Of a stretch of 11,564 nucleotides of DNA, positions 1 to 6,839 are shown piece by piece; position 1 is the first letter of the stretch, and every line of letters begins with the position of its first letter. The stretch lies in the NCBI GenBank assembly GCA_043744615.1, contig JAYTUJ010000003.1, positions 1 to 11,564 on the forward strand. Direction: 5' to 3'. The notes under the pieces are model-generated. The model saw only the letters and a program-made list of their open reading frames with translations, searched no databases and was not told the DNA's origin. Source of the DNA: JAYTUJ01 sp043744615 (GTDB taxonomy: Bacteria > Patescibacteriota > Minisyncoccia > Phycocordibacterales > CAIRYW01). A program made the translations under genes and the position numbers.

Positions 1-1385
1 CGATAATGCTCTTTTAACAAAAGTTGTGATGCTTGAATTAGTGTAACACAACTGATAACCTCTATTAATTTTTGAGCAAATGATTGGTCGCCATACACAA
101 TACAATCAAGAAGTGTTGCATTAGAAGATTTTTCTTTATGAGAAATAAACGTACATACAAAATCGGAAGACAGTACATTTGTTTGAATATCCTTTACATA
201 CAAAGATTCTTCAGAAAAACCAAGTTCAGAAGCAAGTAACATATACTGTTTTTTCATTTCTGATAAATAATGAACCTGACTAAAACCACCCCCACTGACC
301 AAACCGTAGTACAGAGAAATGATAATATGGATAATCGATATTGAAGGCATAATACGTTTTTCTAAAAGAGCTTTTGAAACACTTTCAGCGGTAAGTGAAA
401 TAAAAAATGTGCCGTCATCAGTGTATAAATCAACAATGTTTTTTTCTATGTTTTTCTTTTGTAAAAGTCGTACTCGTTTATTATCTTGTATCCCCCAAAA
501 CATAAAGGTTCCTTTCAATTCTTCGTTAGAAAAAGCTCCTGGAATATTTACAAAATATTTTTCAAACAATTGAGCACCCGAAGCAGTGCATATTAATGTA
601 TCAATAAAAGTTTTTTTACCAAGGTGATATTCACACAATAATTTTGTAGCAATAGTTTCTTGAGAAAGTGAAATTAAATCAACCCCATTATACTGAGGCA
701 TTTTTTGCCACAAAAGATAATTTGTATAACTTGCCTGATCAATATAAGAATTAAATCTGTACACATCTGAATTAAAATATACTTCTGAAAAAAGTGAATG
801 TAATTTTATTCGATCAGTATCAAAAAAACTCCCCTGCTCAATATCTTCTCGGACCTGCAATTCGCTTTTTGACGTATACGGTTTTTGACACCACACCGGC
901 AAATGAAAATCTTTTCGTGAAAGCAAATGAATATTTGTAATATTTAAATTTCTATCATGAACCATAAGCCCTCGCGGAAAAGATGAGTTACTAATAGAAA
1001 CACCGGCACAACCCAATACAACCATATATGCAAAACCTTTTTGTTTTTGAGCAATTGACTGAACCAAAAGCCCATCTGAAAAAAATAAATTTGAAAATGG
1101 ATGATGATGCTCAGACGTTGACGTATAGAAATTTAAAGAAAATTCCTGAGCAATTTCATCTGACATCTTTTGAGCAATATCATTACCAAGAACACTAAAA
1201 GTTCTTTTTACTTCATCTGAAATAACAGAAATGATTTCAGATGAACGCCCTAAGTGATTAGGCTTAATTTGATACGCTTGATTTTTTACATAATCAATTA
1301 AAGACAAATTACCCTCTTGTTTTAATACTTCGAGCAAGCCGGGGCGTTCTCTGTATACAATTTGTTCAACGTCTTTAATATCCAT
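1..1385 (-). CDS. Unrecognised large protein, C-terminus cut by window edge
   Basis: Reading leftwards from an ATG at 1385, the frame stays open for 461 codons to the window edge, so the C-terminus is missing. I do not recognise the family. I see no signal peptide or clear membrane segment, so it is probably cytoplasmic. Visible features are a helical, charged N-terminus (about 1-80), a His triplet plus Pro (HHHP, 93-96), a hydrophobic Gly/Cys/Ser-rich stretch with GCAG at 125-128 followed by FPRGL at 136-140, a WCQKP motif at 165-169, and a Gly run (SGGGF) at 364-368 after a hydrophobic segment (about 348-363). The conserved-looking His, Cys and Gly clusters suggest an enzyme, but no reaction can be assigned. 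It starts 10 nt after the preceding gene's stop, so it is probably the fourth gene of the lemA-htpX operon. No Shine-Dalgarno sequence precedes the ATG. Confidence 0.85.
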   Translation of the reverse strand, partial: MDIKDVEQIVYRERPGLLEVLKQEGNLSLIDYVKNQAYQIKPNHLGRSSEIISVISDEVKRTFSVLGNDIAQKMSDEIAQEFSLNFYTSTSEHHHPFSNLFFSDGLLVQSIAQKQKGFAYMVVLGCAGVSISNSSFPRGLMVHDRNLNITNIHLLSRKDFHLPVWCQKPYTSKSELQVREDIEQGSFFDTDRIKLHSLFSEVYFNSDVYRFNSYIDQASYTNYLLWQKMPQYNGVDLISLSQETIATKLLCEYHLGKKTFIDTLICTASGAQLFEKYFVNIPGAFSNEELKGTFMFWGIQDNKRVRLLQKKNIEKNIVDLYTDDGTFFISLTAESVSKALLEKRIMPSISIIHIIISLYYGLVSGGGFSQVHYLSEMKKQYMLLASELGFSEESLYVKDIQTNVLSSDFVCTFISHKEKSSNATLLDCIVYGDQSFAQKLIEVISCVTLIQASQLLLKEHY

Positions 1386-1395
1386 AACAGCATAA

Positions 1396-1911
1396 TTACG
1401 GCTTTAATTCATAATCATTATCCTGAGGAGAAAGAGATGTAATGTCTTCAAAAAGTTGATTTTTTAAACTTTCAGTAATTTCTTGATTAGAAAGGTATTT
1501 TAACATTCTTTCTTTCTCTATCTTATATCGTTTTAAATAATTTTCATTAAAAGTTTTAAACTGGGGTTTATTCAATACAACAATAGAATTTTCTAAGTCA
1601 TCTAAAAACTTTACCGCTGCCTCAAAAAAAGTTTTTTTGTCTTCCATTATTTCACCAATAGCATACGCTGGGTTTTTTATTCTATCATTAAAAGACTTTA
1701 CAAAAACTTTTATTGCTTCTTCAACCAGTGTCCCTTTGACACCTTCTTTTATCTTTGCTTCTGCTTCTTTTCTTTCTTGTTCTTCTTCTAAAAACCTAAT
1801 AACTTCCCCTAATGCATTTTTTGCAAATTTTAATTCGTCTTTAGGGTCTTCTTTGGGTGATTCATCTGGAATATTTCTGCCGAGAGATTCATGTGTAAAG
1901 TCTATAATCAT
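1396..1911 (-). CDS. Hypothetical 171-residue charged helical protein
   Basis: I do not recognise this protein. It is 171 residues, very rich in Glu, Lys and Asp, with no signal peptide or membrane segment, so it is probably cytoplasmic. An acidic, Pro-containing start (about 7-25) leads into a long predicted helix at about 26-60 with a Glu/Lys-rich heptad-like run, which could be a short coiled coil. More amphipathic helices follow (about 62-110 and 117-157), then an acidic tail. It begins 8 nt after the htpX stop and ends 10 nt before the next gene, so the group is almost certainly co-transcribed. The coupling suggests a role alongside the HtpX/LemA pair or with the large unknown protein after it, for example as an adaptor; that is inference only. 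The ATG at 1911 has no Shine-Dalgarno sequence. A 123-codon frame on the opposite strand is its shadow. Confidence 0.8.
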   Translation of the reverse strand: MIIDFTHESLGRNIPDESPKEDPKDELKFAKNALGEVIRFLEEEQERKEAEAKIKEGVKGTLVEEAIKVFVKSFNDRIKNPAYAIGEIMEDKKTFFEAAVKFLDDLENSIVVLNKPQFKTFNENYLKRYKIEKERMLKYLSNQEITESLKNQLFEDITSLSPQDNDYELKP

Positions 1912-1919
1912 ATATTTTA

Positions 1920-2846
1920 CTATTTTTTATTGTGCTCGTTATCTTGTTTATTATTTTGTTCACCTCGCAATATCGCAATTCGCTCGGCAAGTGGTGGATG
2001 AGTCATAAATATTTTTGCAAAAAAACTTTTTCCTGCAGAAGGACCAAAAGGATTTGAAAGAAATAAATGCGCGGTTGCATTATTAGCATATTGCATGGGC
2101 TGATCATATTGACCAATTTTTTCTAACGCGCTTGCCAAACCCTCTGGATACCGTGTTAATAAAGCTCCGCACGAATCAGCTAAAAATTCTCGTCGCCTTG
2201 AGATAGCAAGTTGAATTAAGGTTGCAGCAATCGGAGCAAGAACAGCGGAAACAATTGCAAGAATTAAAAATATTGGATTTTTACCTTCTTTTTCACCGTC
2301 ACCACCCCTTTGAAAAGTCATTCGAAGAAAAAAGTTTGAAAGCATTGCAACAACACCCGCCAAAACAACAGCGACACTCGAAACCAAAATATCACGATTG
2401 CCCACATGAGAAAGCTCGTGAGCAAGTACACCTTCAAGTTCTGTTTTATTCATCATATTAAGCAAGCCTGATGTAACAGCGACTGCTGCATGCTTTGCAT
2501 TTCGCCCAGTTGCAAAAGCATTTGGGGCAGGGTCTTGAATAACATACACCTTAGGCATGGGTAAACCTGCCGTAATCGAAAGATTTTCAAGTGTAGTGTA
2601 TAAATCAAAATACTCTTCACGCGATGCAAGTTTTGCATGAGACATCGACAATGCAATCGAATCAGAAAACCAATAGCTTGTTATATTCATAACTAAACTT
2701 AATATAATTGCACCGTATAAAATTGCTTGGTCGTTATAAACCTGACTAAACAAAAACCCGAGCGCAATAATAAAACCTAAAAAGAAAGCCATGAGAAACC
2801 ATGTCTTTGCAATATTAGATTCTTTGTATGTATACAGCGTAGCCAT
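1920..2846 (-). CDS. htpX: HtpX-family membrane zinc metalloprotease (M48B)
   Basis: HtpX is an integral-membrane zinc endopeptidase that cleaves misfolded or surplus membrane proteins. At 308 residues this is slightly longer than usual. Two N-terminal membrane segments (about 15-34 and 41-60) precede the catalytic domain. The zinc-binding HELSH motif lies at 143-147, within the family-typical LAHELSHVGNRD. The third ligand is expected at E220 in the REFLAD motif. Two further hydrophobic segments lie between them (about 153-173 and 191-216). The preceding PNAFATGR stretch (108-115) and the late THPPLAERI stretch (282-290) are also typical of HtpX. The C-terminal tail is Asn/Lys/Glu-rich and hydrophilic. 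It lies 23 nt after lemA, a common pairing, and 8 nt before a small unknown gene. The ATG at 2846 has no Shine-Dalgarno sequence. All key residues are present, so it should be active. Confidence 0.96.
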   Translation of the reverse strand: MATLYTYKESNIAKTWFLMAFFLGFIIALGFLFSQVYNDQAILYGAIILSLVMNITSYWFSDSIALSMSHAKLASREEYFDLYTTLENLSITAGLPMPKVYVIQDPAPNAFATGRNAKHAAVAVTSGLLNMMNKTELEGVLAHELSHVGNRDILVSSVAVVLAGVVAMLSNFFLRMTFQRGGDGEKEGKNPIFLILAIVSAVLAPIAATLIQLAISRRREFLADSCGALLTRYPEGLASALEKIGQYDQPMQYANNATAHLFLSNPFGPSAGKSFFAKIFMTHPPLAERIAILRGEQNNKQDNEHNKK

Positions 2847-2869
2847 TCAAATAAAGTTGAGGACGAAAA

Positions 2870-3430
2870 TTAAAATTTAACTTCAACTGGATTTTTTGCA
2901 GCAGCATCAGCATCACCGAGTTCAAAAAATTCCATTTTAGAAACAGCAAATGTACTCGCAATAATATTAGAAGGAAATGTTGAAACTGAAATATTAAGAT
3001 CTCGTACCGTACCGTTGTAAAATCGTCGTGAAGCTTGAACTTTATTTTCAGTATCAGAAAGTTCTTGTTGAAGACTCAAAAAGTTAGCGTTCGCCTTTAA
3101 GTCTGGATACGCTTCTGCAACCGCAAACAAAGATTTAAGAGTTCCCGAAAGTGTATCTTCTGCTTTTGCTTTGTCAGCTAAATTACCAGCACCCATTGCT
3201 GCTGCTCGAGCTTTTGTAACATTTTCAAAAGTACCACTTTCGTGAGTCGCATACCCTTTTACCGTATTAACAAGATTAGGAATTAAATCATATCGACGTT
3301 TTAATTGAACATCGATATCAGACCACGCTTCTTTAGCTTGTTGCACTTTTCGAACAAAACCGTTGTAAACAGCGATGATGTATATTGCAATAACTGCAAG
3401 AATGATCACTAAAATGAGTACTGGTGACAT
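2870..3430 (-). CDS. lemA: LemA family membrane protein
   Basis: LemA proteins are small helical-bundle proteins held in the membrane by one N-terminal segment; their precise role is unsettled, though they often sit beside the protease HtpX. Here a hydrophobic segment (about 3-22) is followed by the family signature: YNGFV at 22-26, WSDIDVQLKRRYDLIPNLV at 36-54 and the GYATHES stretch at 59-65. The second conserved block, AVAEAYPDLKANANFLSLQ, lies at 103-121 with ELSDTENK after it. The RRFYNG motif is at 135-140. The length of 186 residues is normal and the protein looks intact. It is the first gene of the probable lemA-htpX-unknown-unknown operon, with a plausible promoter 28 nt upstream. 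LemA may present substrates to HtpX or regulate it; that is inferred from gene order. Confidence 0.96.
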   Translation of the reverse strand: MSPVLILVIILAVIAIYIIAVYNGFVRKVQQAKEAWSDIDVQLKRRYDLIPNLVNTVKGYATHESGTFENVTKARAAAMGAGNLADKAKAEDTLSGTLKSLFAVAEAYPDLKANANFLSLQQELSDTENKVQASRRFYNGTVRDLNISVSTFPSNIIASTFAVSKMEFFELGDADAAAKNPVEVKF

Positions 3431-3457
3431 AAAATTTATATATTAATTAGTAGCCCT

Positions 3458-3486
3458 ATTTTACCATATCTCCCTTATTTTATCAG
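3458..3486 (-). promoter_or_regulatory. Probable sigma-70 promoter of the lemA-htpX operon
   Basis: On the minus strand, a -35-like CTGATA (3481-3486) lies 17 nt from a -10-like TAAAAT (3458-3463) that carries an upstream TG, giving an extended -10 (TGGTAAAAT). The predicted start is near 3451, about 20 nt before the lemA ATG. The -35 lies at the very end of the acyltransferase gene, so lemA can be transcribed independently of it. No terminator hairpin was seen between the two genes, so readthrough is also possible. Confidence 0.55.
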
Positions 3487-4461
3487 TACATTATTTGAGA
3501 TACTCTTTCCAAAAAGTAACGTGCTTAATATATTACTTTTTTTAATAAAATACTGAAAAATAATGCTTCCGCACAACGCAATTGCCGCTGCAAAAAATAC
3601 TTGAGCATAAAAATAAAATATTGGAAGAAATACTAAATTAAAAAAATAAAAATGCACAACATATACTTCAAGTGAAATTTGTCCGAAATACACAAACATT
3701 TTTTTAAACGAATCAAAAAACTTATATGCAATTAGAATTTCAAATAATATATATATCCCAAATATTCCCATAAAAGGAACTGTTATTTTATACAAAAAAG
3801 ATGCGTGTTCACGAGTCCAATGTGTTACAAAAAAAGGAAATAGGCAGATAGAAATAATACCAGCTATACGCAAAAGATGTTTTATATGCAACATATATTT
3901 ATGAATACTGTATCCTGCAATGTAAAACACAAGGTGCCAGGTAAGTAATCGAAGACCAAAATAACTTGCCCATGGAAAGAATACAGAGACTGCACTTAGT
4001 CCAATAAAAAACAATGCGAGTACATACTCTTCTTTTTTTGAACTCACTTTCAAACTTAAAAATAATAAAATGTACATTAAAAAAAGTACCCACAAAAACC
4101 ACAGGCCATTATCTGGACGTACTAGAAGATTTTTTAGTAAAACAAAAAAATTAGACTGTGTTCCTCCTGTATAAAAAACATATATAGAAGATGAAAAAAA
4201 TCCGACAAAAAACCATGCAAAAAACGGCACGATTAAAGACTTGAAACGTTTATGTAATTTTTGCAAACTACCGTCAAATGTTTTAAAACTTACAAAGCCA
4301 CTCATAAACATGAATAGTGGCATATGAAAAGAATATATAACCCGAAACAAAAAACTACTATCAAAACTAGCTGGTCTTAAATATTGAATCGCATGACCAA
4401 TAACAACAAGAATAATGGCAAAGCCTTTTAAGGAATCGATTAAAATATTTCGTTCTTTCAT
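3475..4461 (-). CDS. Acyltransferase-3 family membrane protein (probable glycan O-acetyltransferase)
   Basis: This is a multi-pass membrane protein of the acyltransferase-3 family (OafA/fucose 4-O-acetylase type), which transfers acetyl groups to sugars of surface polysaccharides or glycolipids. The N-terminal signature is clear: IDSLKGFAIILVVIGH at 8-23, with the family's key His at 23, then SFHMPLFMFMSGF at 44-56 with a second conserved His at 46. NGLWFLWVLF (118-127) and the late SLEVYVVHFYFF (263-274) are also typical. I count about nine or ten hydrophobic segments. The length of 328 residues is normal for a family member without an added SGNH domain. The acceptor cannot be read from sequence; the surrounding envelope genes make a cell-surface glycan likely. 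It has no Shine-Dalgarno sequence, and its upstream boundary is the terminator at about 4500-4526, so it is probably expressed alone or with lemA. Confidence 0.9.
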   Translation of the reverse strand: MKERNILIDSLKGFAIILVVIGHAIQYLRPASFDSSFLFRVIYSFHMPLFMFMSGFVSFKTFDGSLQKLHKRFKSLIVPFFAWFFVGFFSSSIYVFYTGGTQSNFFVLLKNLLVRPDNGLWFLWVLFLMYILLFLSLKVSSKKEEYVLALFFIGLSAVSVFFPWASYFGLRLLTWHLVFYIAGYSIHKYMLHIKHLLRIAGIISICLFPFFVTHWTREHASFLYKITVPFMGIFGIYILFEILIAYKFFDSFKKMFVYFGQISLEVYVVHFYFFNLVFLPIFYFYAQVFFAAAIALCGSIIFQYFIKKSNILSTLLFGKSISNNVLIK

Positions 4462-4474
4462 ATACGTGTTTAAA

Positions 4475-4485
4475 ATTTTATCATA
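4475..4485 (-). promoter_or_regulatory. Possible -10 region for the acyltransferase gene
   Basis: The minus strand carries overlapping -10-like hexamers, TATGAT (4480-4485) and TGA-TAAAAT (4475-4480, extended -10), just after the preceding gene's terminator. No good -35 hexamer sits at the right distance because that position falls in the terminator stem and T-tract. A start here would leave only about 7-12 nt of leader before the ATG. Some promoter must lie in this interval if the terminator works. Confidence 0.35.
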
Positions 4486-4494
4486 CCTGCAAAA

Positions 4495-4532
4495 TTAAAA
4501 AACACCCGTCGTAAGCGACGGGTGTTTTTTAA
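4495..4532 (-). terminator. Intrinsic terminator of the tyrosine-repeat surface protein gene
   Basis: A perfect 11-bp GC-rich stem (arms 4501-4511 and 4516-4526, 4-nt loop) is extended by A/T pairs on both sides to about 17 bp. Read on the minus strand the stem runs into a T-rich tract. It lies about 32 nt beyond the stop of the upstream surface-protein gene. The flanking A and T runs make it symmetrical, but no plus-strand gene ends here. Confidence 0.9.
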
Positions 4533-4564
4533 AAATCTAATTTAAAAACTAAATCGTTTTCTAA

Positions 4565-6055
4565 TTAAATCATTCCTTTTTCTAACATGTTTTGTCGTTT
4601 AAATGCTTCAATTTTTGAGCGTTTAAAGTCTGTTTTTCGTTTTGAAATAAAGAGGTATGCAACAAATGCACTCCAAATGATAATTCCTGTAACAAATAAA
4701 GCCATTTTCATACTAAATCCAGCTCCTGTATATGGTACTTGGTTTAGAAATACTCCTGAACTTAAGTTACCATTTGTAGGAAGTGTATTTTGACTCAATG
4801 TAATATTTGAAGAAAGTACTCCATTTTGTCGAATCGTTACTTCACATCGTCGTGAAATTTCTTGACCATTTGATGATCGAATTCTAACTGTTGCAGATTT
4901 CGTACCTGAATTATTGTATGTCTTGTACACAGTTCGATCGGTTGAGTAAAGGTTATCTGTTCCGTCCCATGAGTATGAATAGTTTCCATTTCCTCCTGTT
5001 ACATTTTGAACTGACCATGTAACAGTATCTCCAACATTAGCAGACGATTGAGAAACATAACATGAACCCTGTAAGTCATTATTATTGTTATTATGGTCCT
5101 CTCGAACATTTACCTGACAATTTGCTTGATACTGCTGTGATCCAGAAGTAATAAGTACTGTTGCAGATTTATTACCTGAATTATTGTATGACTTGTATAC
5201 ATTTCGACTGTTTCCTGAAAGACTATCGGTTCCACTCCATGAGTATGAATAGTTTCCATTTCCTCCTGTTACATATGTTACTGTCCAAGTAACTGTGTCT
5301 CCTACTTGCCCATCAATTGGGTTTGCCGCACATGATGCTTGAATTTGTTGATTTTGTGGAGGGTTAACAACGGGTGGATTTGTTGTAGTTGGTGGTACGT
5401 TAATAACAACATGGTTACTGTTATTATTGTTGTTTGTTACATTACCAGTACTTTGATTTTGGTTTTGGTTTTGTTGATTAGAATTTACAACTCCTTGAGG
5501 TTGATGCCAAACAAAAGGTTGAGAGTATTGTTGCTGTGGTTGTGAATATGAACATCCTGAATTACATCCTGATGAATAATCATTGTATCCAGAGTCATAA
5601 GAAGAGTATCCACTGTCGTACGAAGAAGGAGTGTAATCGTATGAGTTTCCATCATTGTATGAGTATGAGTTTCCACATGATGAACCACAACCAGAATCTT
5701 CATAAGAAGGATATTCGTATGCTGATCCATTATCATAAGATGGTGTGTAATCGTATGACGAATATCCACTATCGTAAGAAGGAGTATAGTCGTAAGAGCT
5801 ATATCCAGAGTCGTATGACGGAGTATAGTCGTAAGATGAGTAACCACTATCATAAGATGGTGTGTAATCGTATGACGAATATCCACTATCGTAAGAAGGA
5901 GTATAGTCGTAAGAGCTATAATCTCCTGTATCTCCGTAATCATACGAATCTGCAAATGCAGGAGCTGCAAATACAAAAAGCATACTTACGATGGTCAATA
6001 TGGCTCCAAATGTTTTGTTTATTGTTTTTAATTTATTCATAAATTTTATACTCAT
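4565..6055 (-). CDS. Secreted Tyr/Ser/Asp-repeat surface protein with PKD-like domains and VPYTG sorting signal
   Basis: This is a probable sortase-anchored surface protein of 496 residues. In order it has: a signal peptide (about 1-35, cleavage likely after APAFA); five tandem 13-residue repeats of SSYDYTPSYDSGY type (47-111); a further Tyr/Ser/Gly stretch with two CxxxC pairs (C123/C127 and C164/C168); a Gln/Asn-rich linker (about 171-240); and two PKD/Ig-like beta domains (about 241-318 and 331-408), each with a Cys near both ends (C242/C313, C332/C404) that could form a disulfide. The C-terminus has VPYTG at 440-444, a membrane segment (about 449-470) and a basic tail, the classic cell-wall sorting layout. 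The tail, about 26 residues, is longer than usual. The sortase gene lies directly upstream, so it is the obvious partner. Its own promoter and terminator suggest high expression. M6 at 6040 is an alternative start. No function beyond surface anchoring can be read; adhesion or a structural coat is inferred. Confidence 0.88.
   Translation of the reverse strand: MSIKFMNKLKTINKTFGAILTIVSMLFVFAAPAFADSYDYGDTGDYSSYDYTPSYDSGYSSYDYTPSYDSGYSSYDYTPSYDSGYSSYDYTPSYDSGYSSYDYTPSYDNGSAYEYPSYEDSGCGSSCGNSYSYNDGNSYDYTPSSYDSGYSSYDSGYNDYSSGCNSGCSYSQPQQQYSQPFVWHQPQGVVNSNQQNQNQNQSTGNVTNNNNNSNHVVINVPPTTTNPPVVNPPQNQQIQASCAANPIDGQVGDTVTWTVTYVTGGNGNYSYSWSGTDSLSGNSRNVYKSYNNSGNKSATVLITSGSQQYQANCQVNVREDHNNNNNDLQGSCYVSQSSANVGDTVTWSVQNVTGGNGNYSYSWDGTDNLYSTDRTVYKTYNNSGTKSATVRIRSSNGQEISRRCEVTIRQNGVLSSNITLSQNTLPTNGNLSSGVFLNQVPYTGAGFSMKMALFVTGIIIWSAFVAYLFISKRKTDFKRSKIEAFKRQNMLEKGMI
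4967..5274 (-). repeat. Duplicated PKD-like domain segment
   Basis: A 38-bp identical stretch occurs at 4967-5004 and 5237-5274, exactly 270 bp (90 codons) apart. It encodes the conserved VTGGNGNYSYSW core of both PKD-like domains. The rest of the two domains is similar but diverged, which points to an internal domain duplication with conservation or gene conversion of the core. Confidence 0.85.
5723..5917 (-). repeat. Five tandem 39-bp repeats encoding a 13-residue Tyr/Ser/Asp unit
   Basis: Five consecutive 39-bp units encode SSYDYTPSYDSGY; the last copy ends in NGS. Four of the 13 residues are Tyr. Unit length is a multiple of three, so copy-number changes keep the reading frame. A degenerate related stretch (DYTPSSYDSGYSSYDSGY, 140-157 of the protein) follows further downstream in the gene. 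Confidence 0.95.
5731..5920 (-). repeat. Two identical 73-bp blocks within the tandem repeat
   Basis: Positions 5731-5803 and 5848-5920 are identical over 73 bp and are offset by 117 bp, which is three 39-bp units. The unit between them uses partly different codons. This suggests a recent multi-unit duplication rather than simple slow divergence of single units. Confidence 0.9.
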
Positions 6056-6074
6056 ACTAATAAGTTATGTATAC

Positions 6075-6103
6075 ATTATATATTACAATCAAATAAAAGT
6101 CAA
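6075..6103 (-). promoter_or_regulatory. Strong sigma-70 promoter of the tyrosine-repeat surface protein
   Basis: Minus strand: -35 TTGACT (6098-6103), 17-nt spacer, -10 TATAAT (6075-6080). This is one base from full consensus with ideal spacing. The predicted start is near 6068, giving a leader of only about 12 nt before the ATG at 6055, or about 27 nt if the ATG at 6040 is used. The substrate can therefore be transcribed separately from the sortase gene upstream. Confidence 0.8.
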
Positions 6104-6117
6104 TAGCTTATATTGAC
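6099..6117. promoter_or_regulatory. Inverted repeat overlapping the -35 element, possible operator
   Basis: A perfect 7-bp inverted repeat, GTCAATA-N5-TATTGAC, overlaps the -35 hexamer of the surface-protein promoter. The position suits a dimeric repressor. No regulator gene is in the window, and the arms are AT-rich, so chance is possible. Confidence 0.35.
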
Positions 6118-6132
6118 GTAGTTAAATATCTA

Positions 6133-6822
6133 TTAGATAGTATTTTTTTCGACAAATATCGCCTGCACTACGATTCTTTCTTGTTTTTCACCAAAACTGT
6201 TACAAGTAGATATTGTAAGCATATTTTGTGTACCTGCAAGATCAACAAAAGCATCTTCTGCCTTTGCAACCTTTATCGCAGTAACCTTATAGACATATGT
6301 ATCTGTGTCAGAATTCGCATAAATAAAATCACCCTCTTTGAGCTTATCAAGGCTATTAAACGTTTTATAAGCCTTGTTATTTACTATCTGATATTTAGTA
6401 CTATGTCCGAAAATAAACATATTTCCAAGACCAAGAGTGCCTGAATTAGGATATCGTACAGCACCTTTTAAAAGATACTGGTCAAGCACTTGTACATTTG
6501 AACTTGTTGGATTATATACCGTTGCTTTTACCCCTATTGTAGGAATAGAGATTAAAATTGGCTTAGGACCATTTAAAATAGCCTGTAACTGCTGGGTTTG
6601 TTTTTGTTTCGCCTGTTTAGCTGTTTCTTCAGATAAAGTAGCTTGTTCAAGCGTATATCGCTGTAAATCATCTAAATATGAAGAACTTTCACCGGTCTTT
6701 AGCTCAACAGGTTCTGCACCAAAAAAGAAGATGACCGAGGCTGTTATAAAGAAAACAACGCCAAAGATGACAAAAAATTGCCCGAAATCCTTTAATTTGT
6801 AAAAACTGAATTTGTTAGACAT
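6133..6822 (-). CDS. Sortase family transpeptidase
   Basis: Sortases cut surface proteins at an LPxTG-like motif and join them to the envelope through a catalytic Cys. This 229-residue protein has a single N-terminal membrane segment (about 13-35), a Gln/Lys/Glu-rich linker (about 50-82), then the sortase beta-barrel. The catalytic residues are visible: H140 in FIFGHST, C207 in LTISTC and R216 in QERIVVQA, with normal spacing. ISIPTIGVKATVY (91-103) is the usual start of the domain. The length is normal and nothing is missing. I cannot assign a class (A-F) with confidence. The next gene downstream on the same strand encodes a protein with a VPYTG sorting signal, so the two are a likely enzyme/substrate pair. 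It has its own promoter, divergent from the gene at 6932, and no Shine-Dalgarno sequence. No obvious terminator separates it from the substrate gene. Confidence 0.94.
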   Translation of the reverse strand: MSNKFSFYKLKDFGQFFVIFGVVFFITASVIFFFGAEPVELKTGESSSYLDDLQRYTLEQATLSEETAKQAKQKQTQQLQAILNGPKPILISIPTIGVKATVYNPTSSNVQVLDQYLLKGAVRYPNSGTLGLGNMFIFGHSTKYQIVNNKAYKTFNSLDKLKEGDFIYANSDTDTYVYKVTAIKVAKAEDAFVDLAGTQNMLTISTCNSFGEKQERIVVQAIFVEKNTI

Positions 6823-6839
6823 AAAATAAGTTAATATAC

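Noticed and set aside
319..573. Plus-strand frame of 84 codons
   Set aside because: It lies inside the long minus-strand gene at 1-1385, has no promoter and encodes nothing recognisable.
5723..5917. Regularly spaced repeats that might suggest a CRISPR array
   Set aside because: The repeats are head to tail without unique spacers, are a multiple of three long and encode a peptide repeat.
5485..6042. Long open frames on both strands over the tyrosine-repeat region, giving His/Thr/Met-rich or Tyr/Lys-rich proteins
   Set aside because: The 39-bp repeats keep alternative frames free of stops. The frame with signal peptide, PKD-like domains, sorting signal, promoter and terminator is clearly the real gene.
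6113..6141. Plus-strand promoter (TTGACG-17-GATAGT) antisense to the sortase gene
   Set aside because: The -10 matches only four of six bases, and the TTGAC arises from the palindrome over the other promoter.
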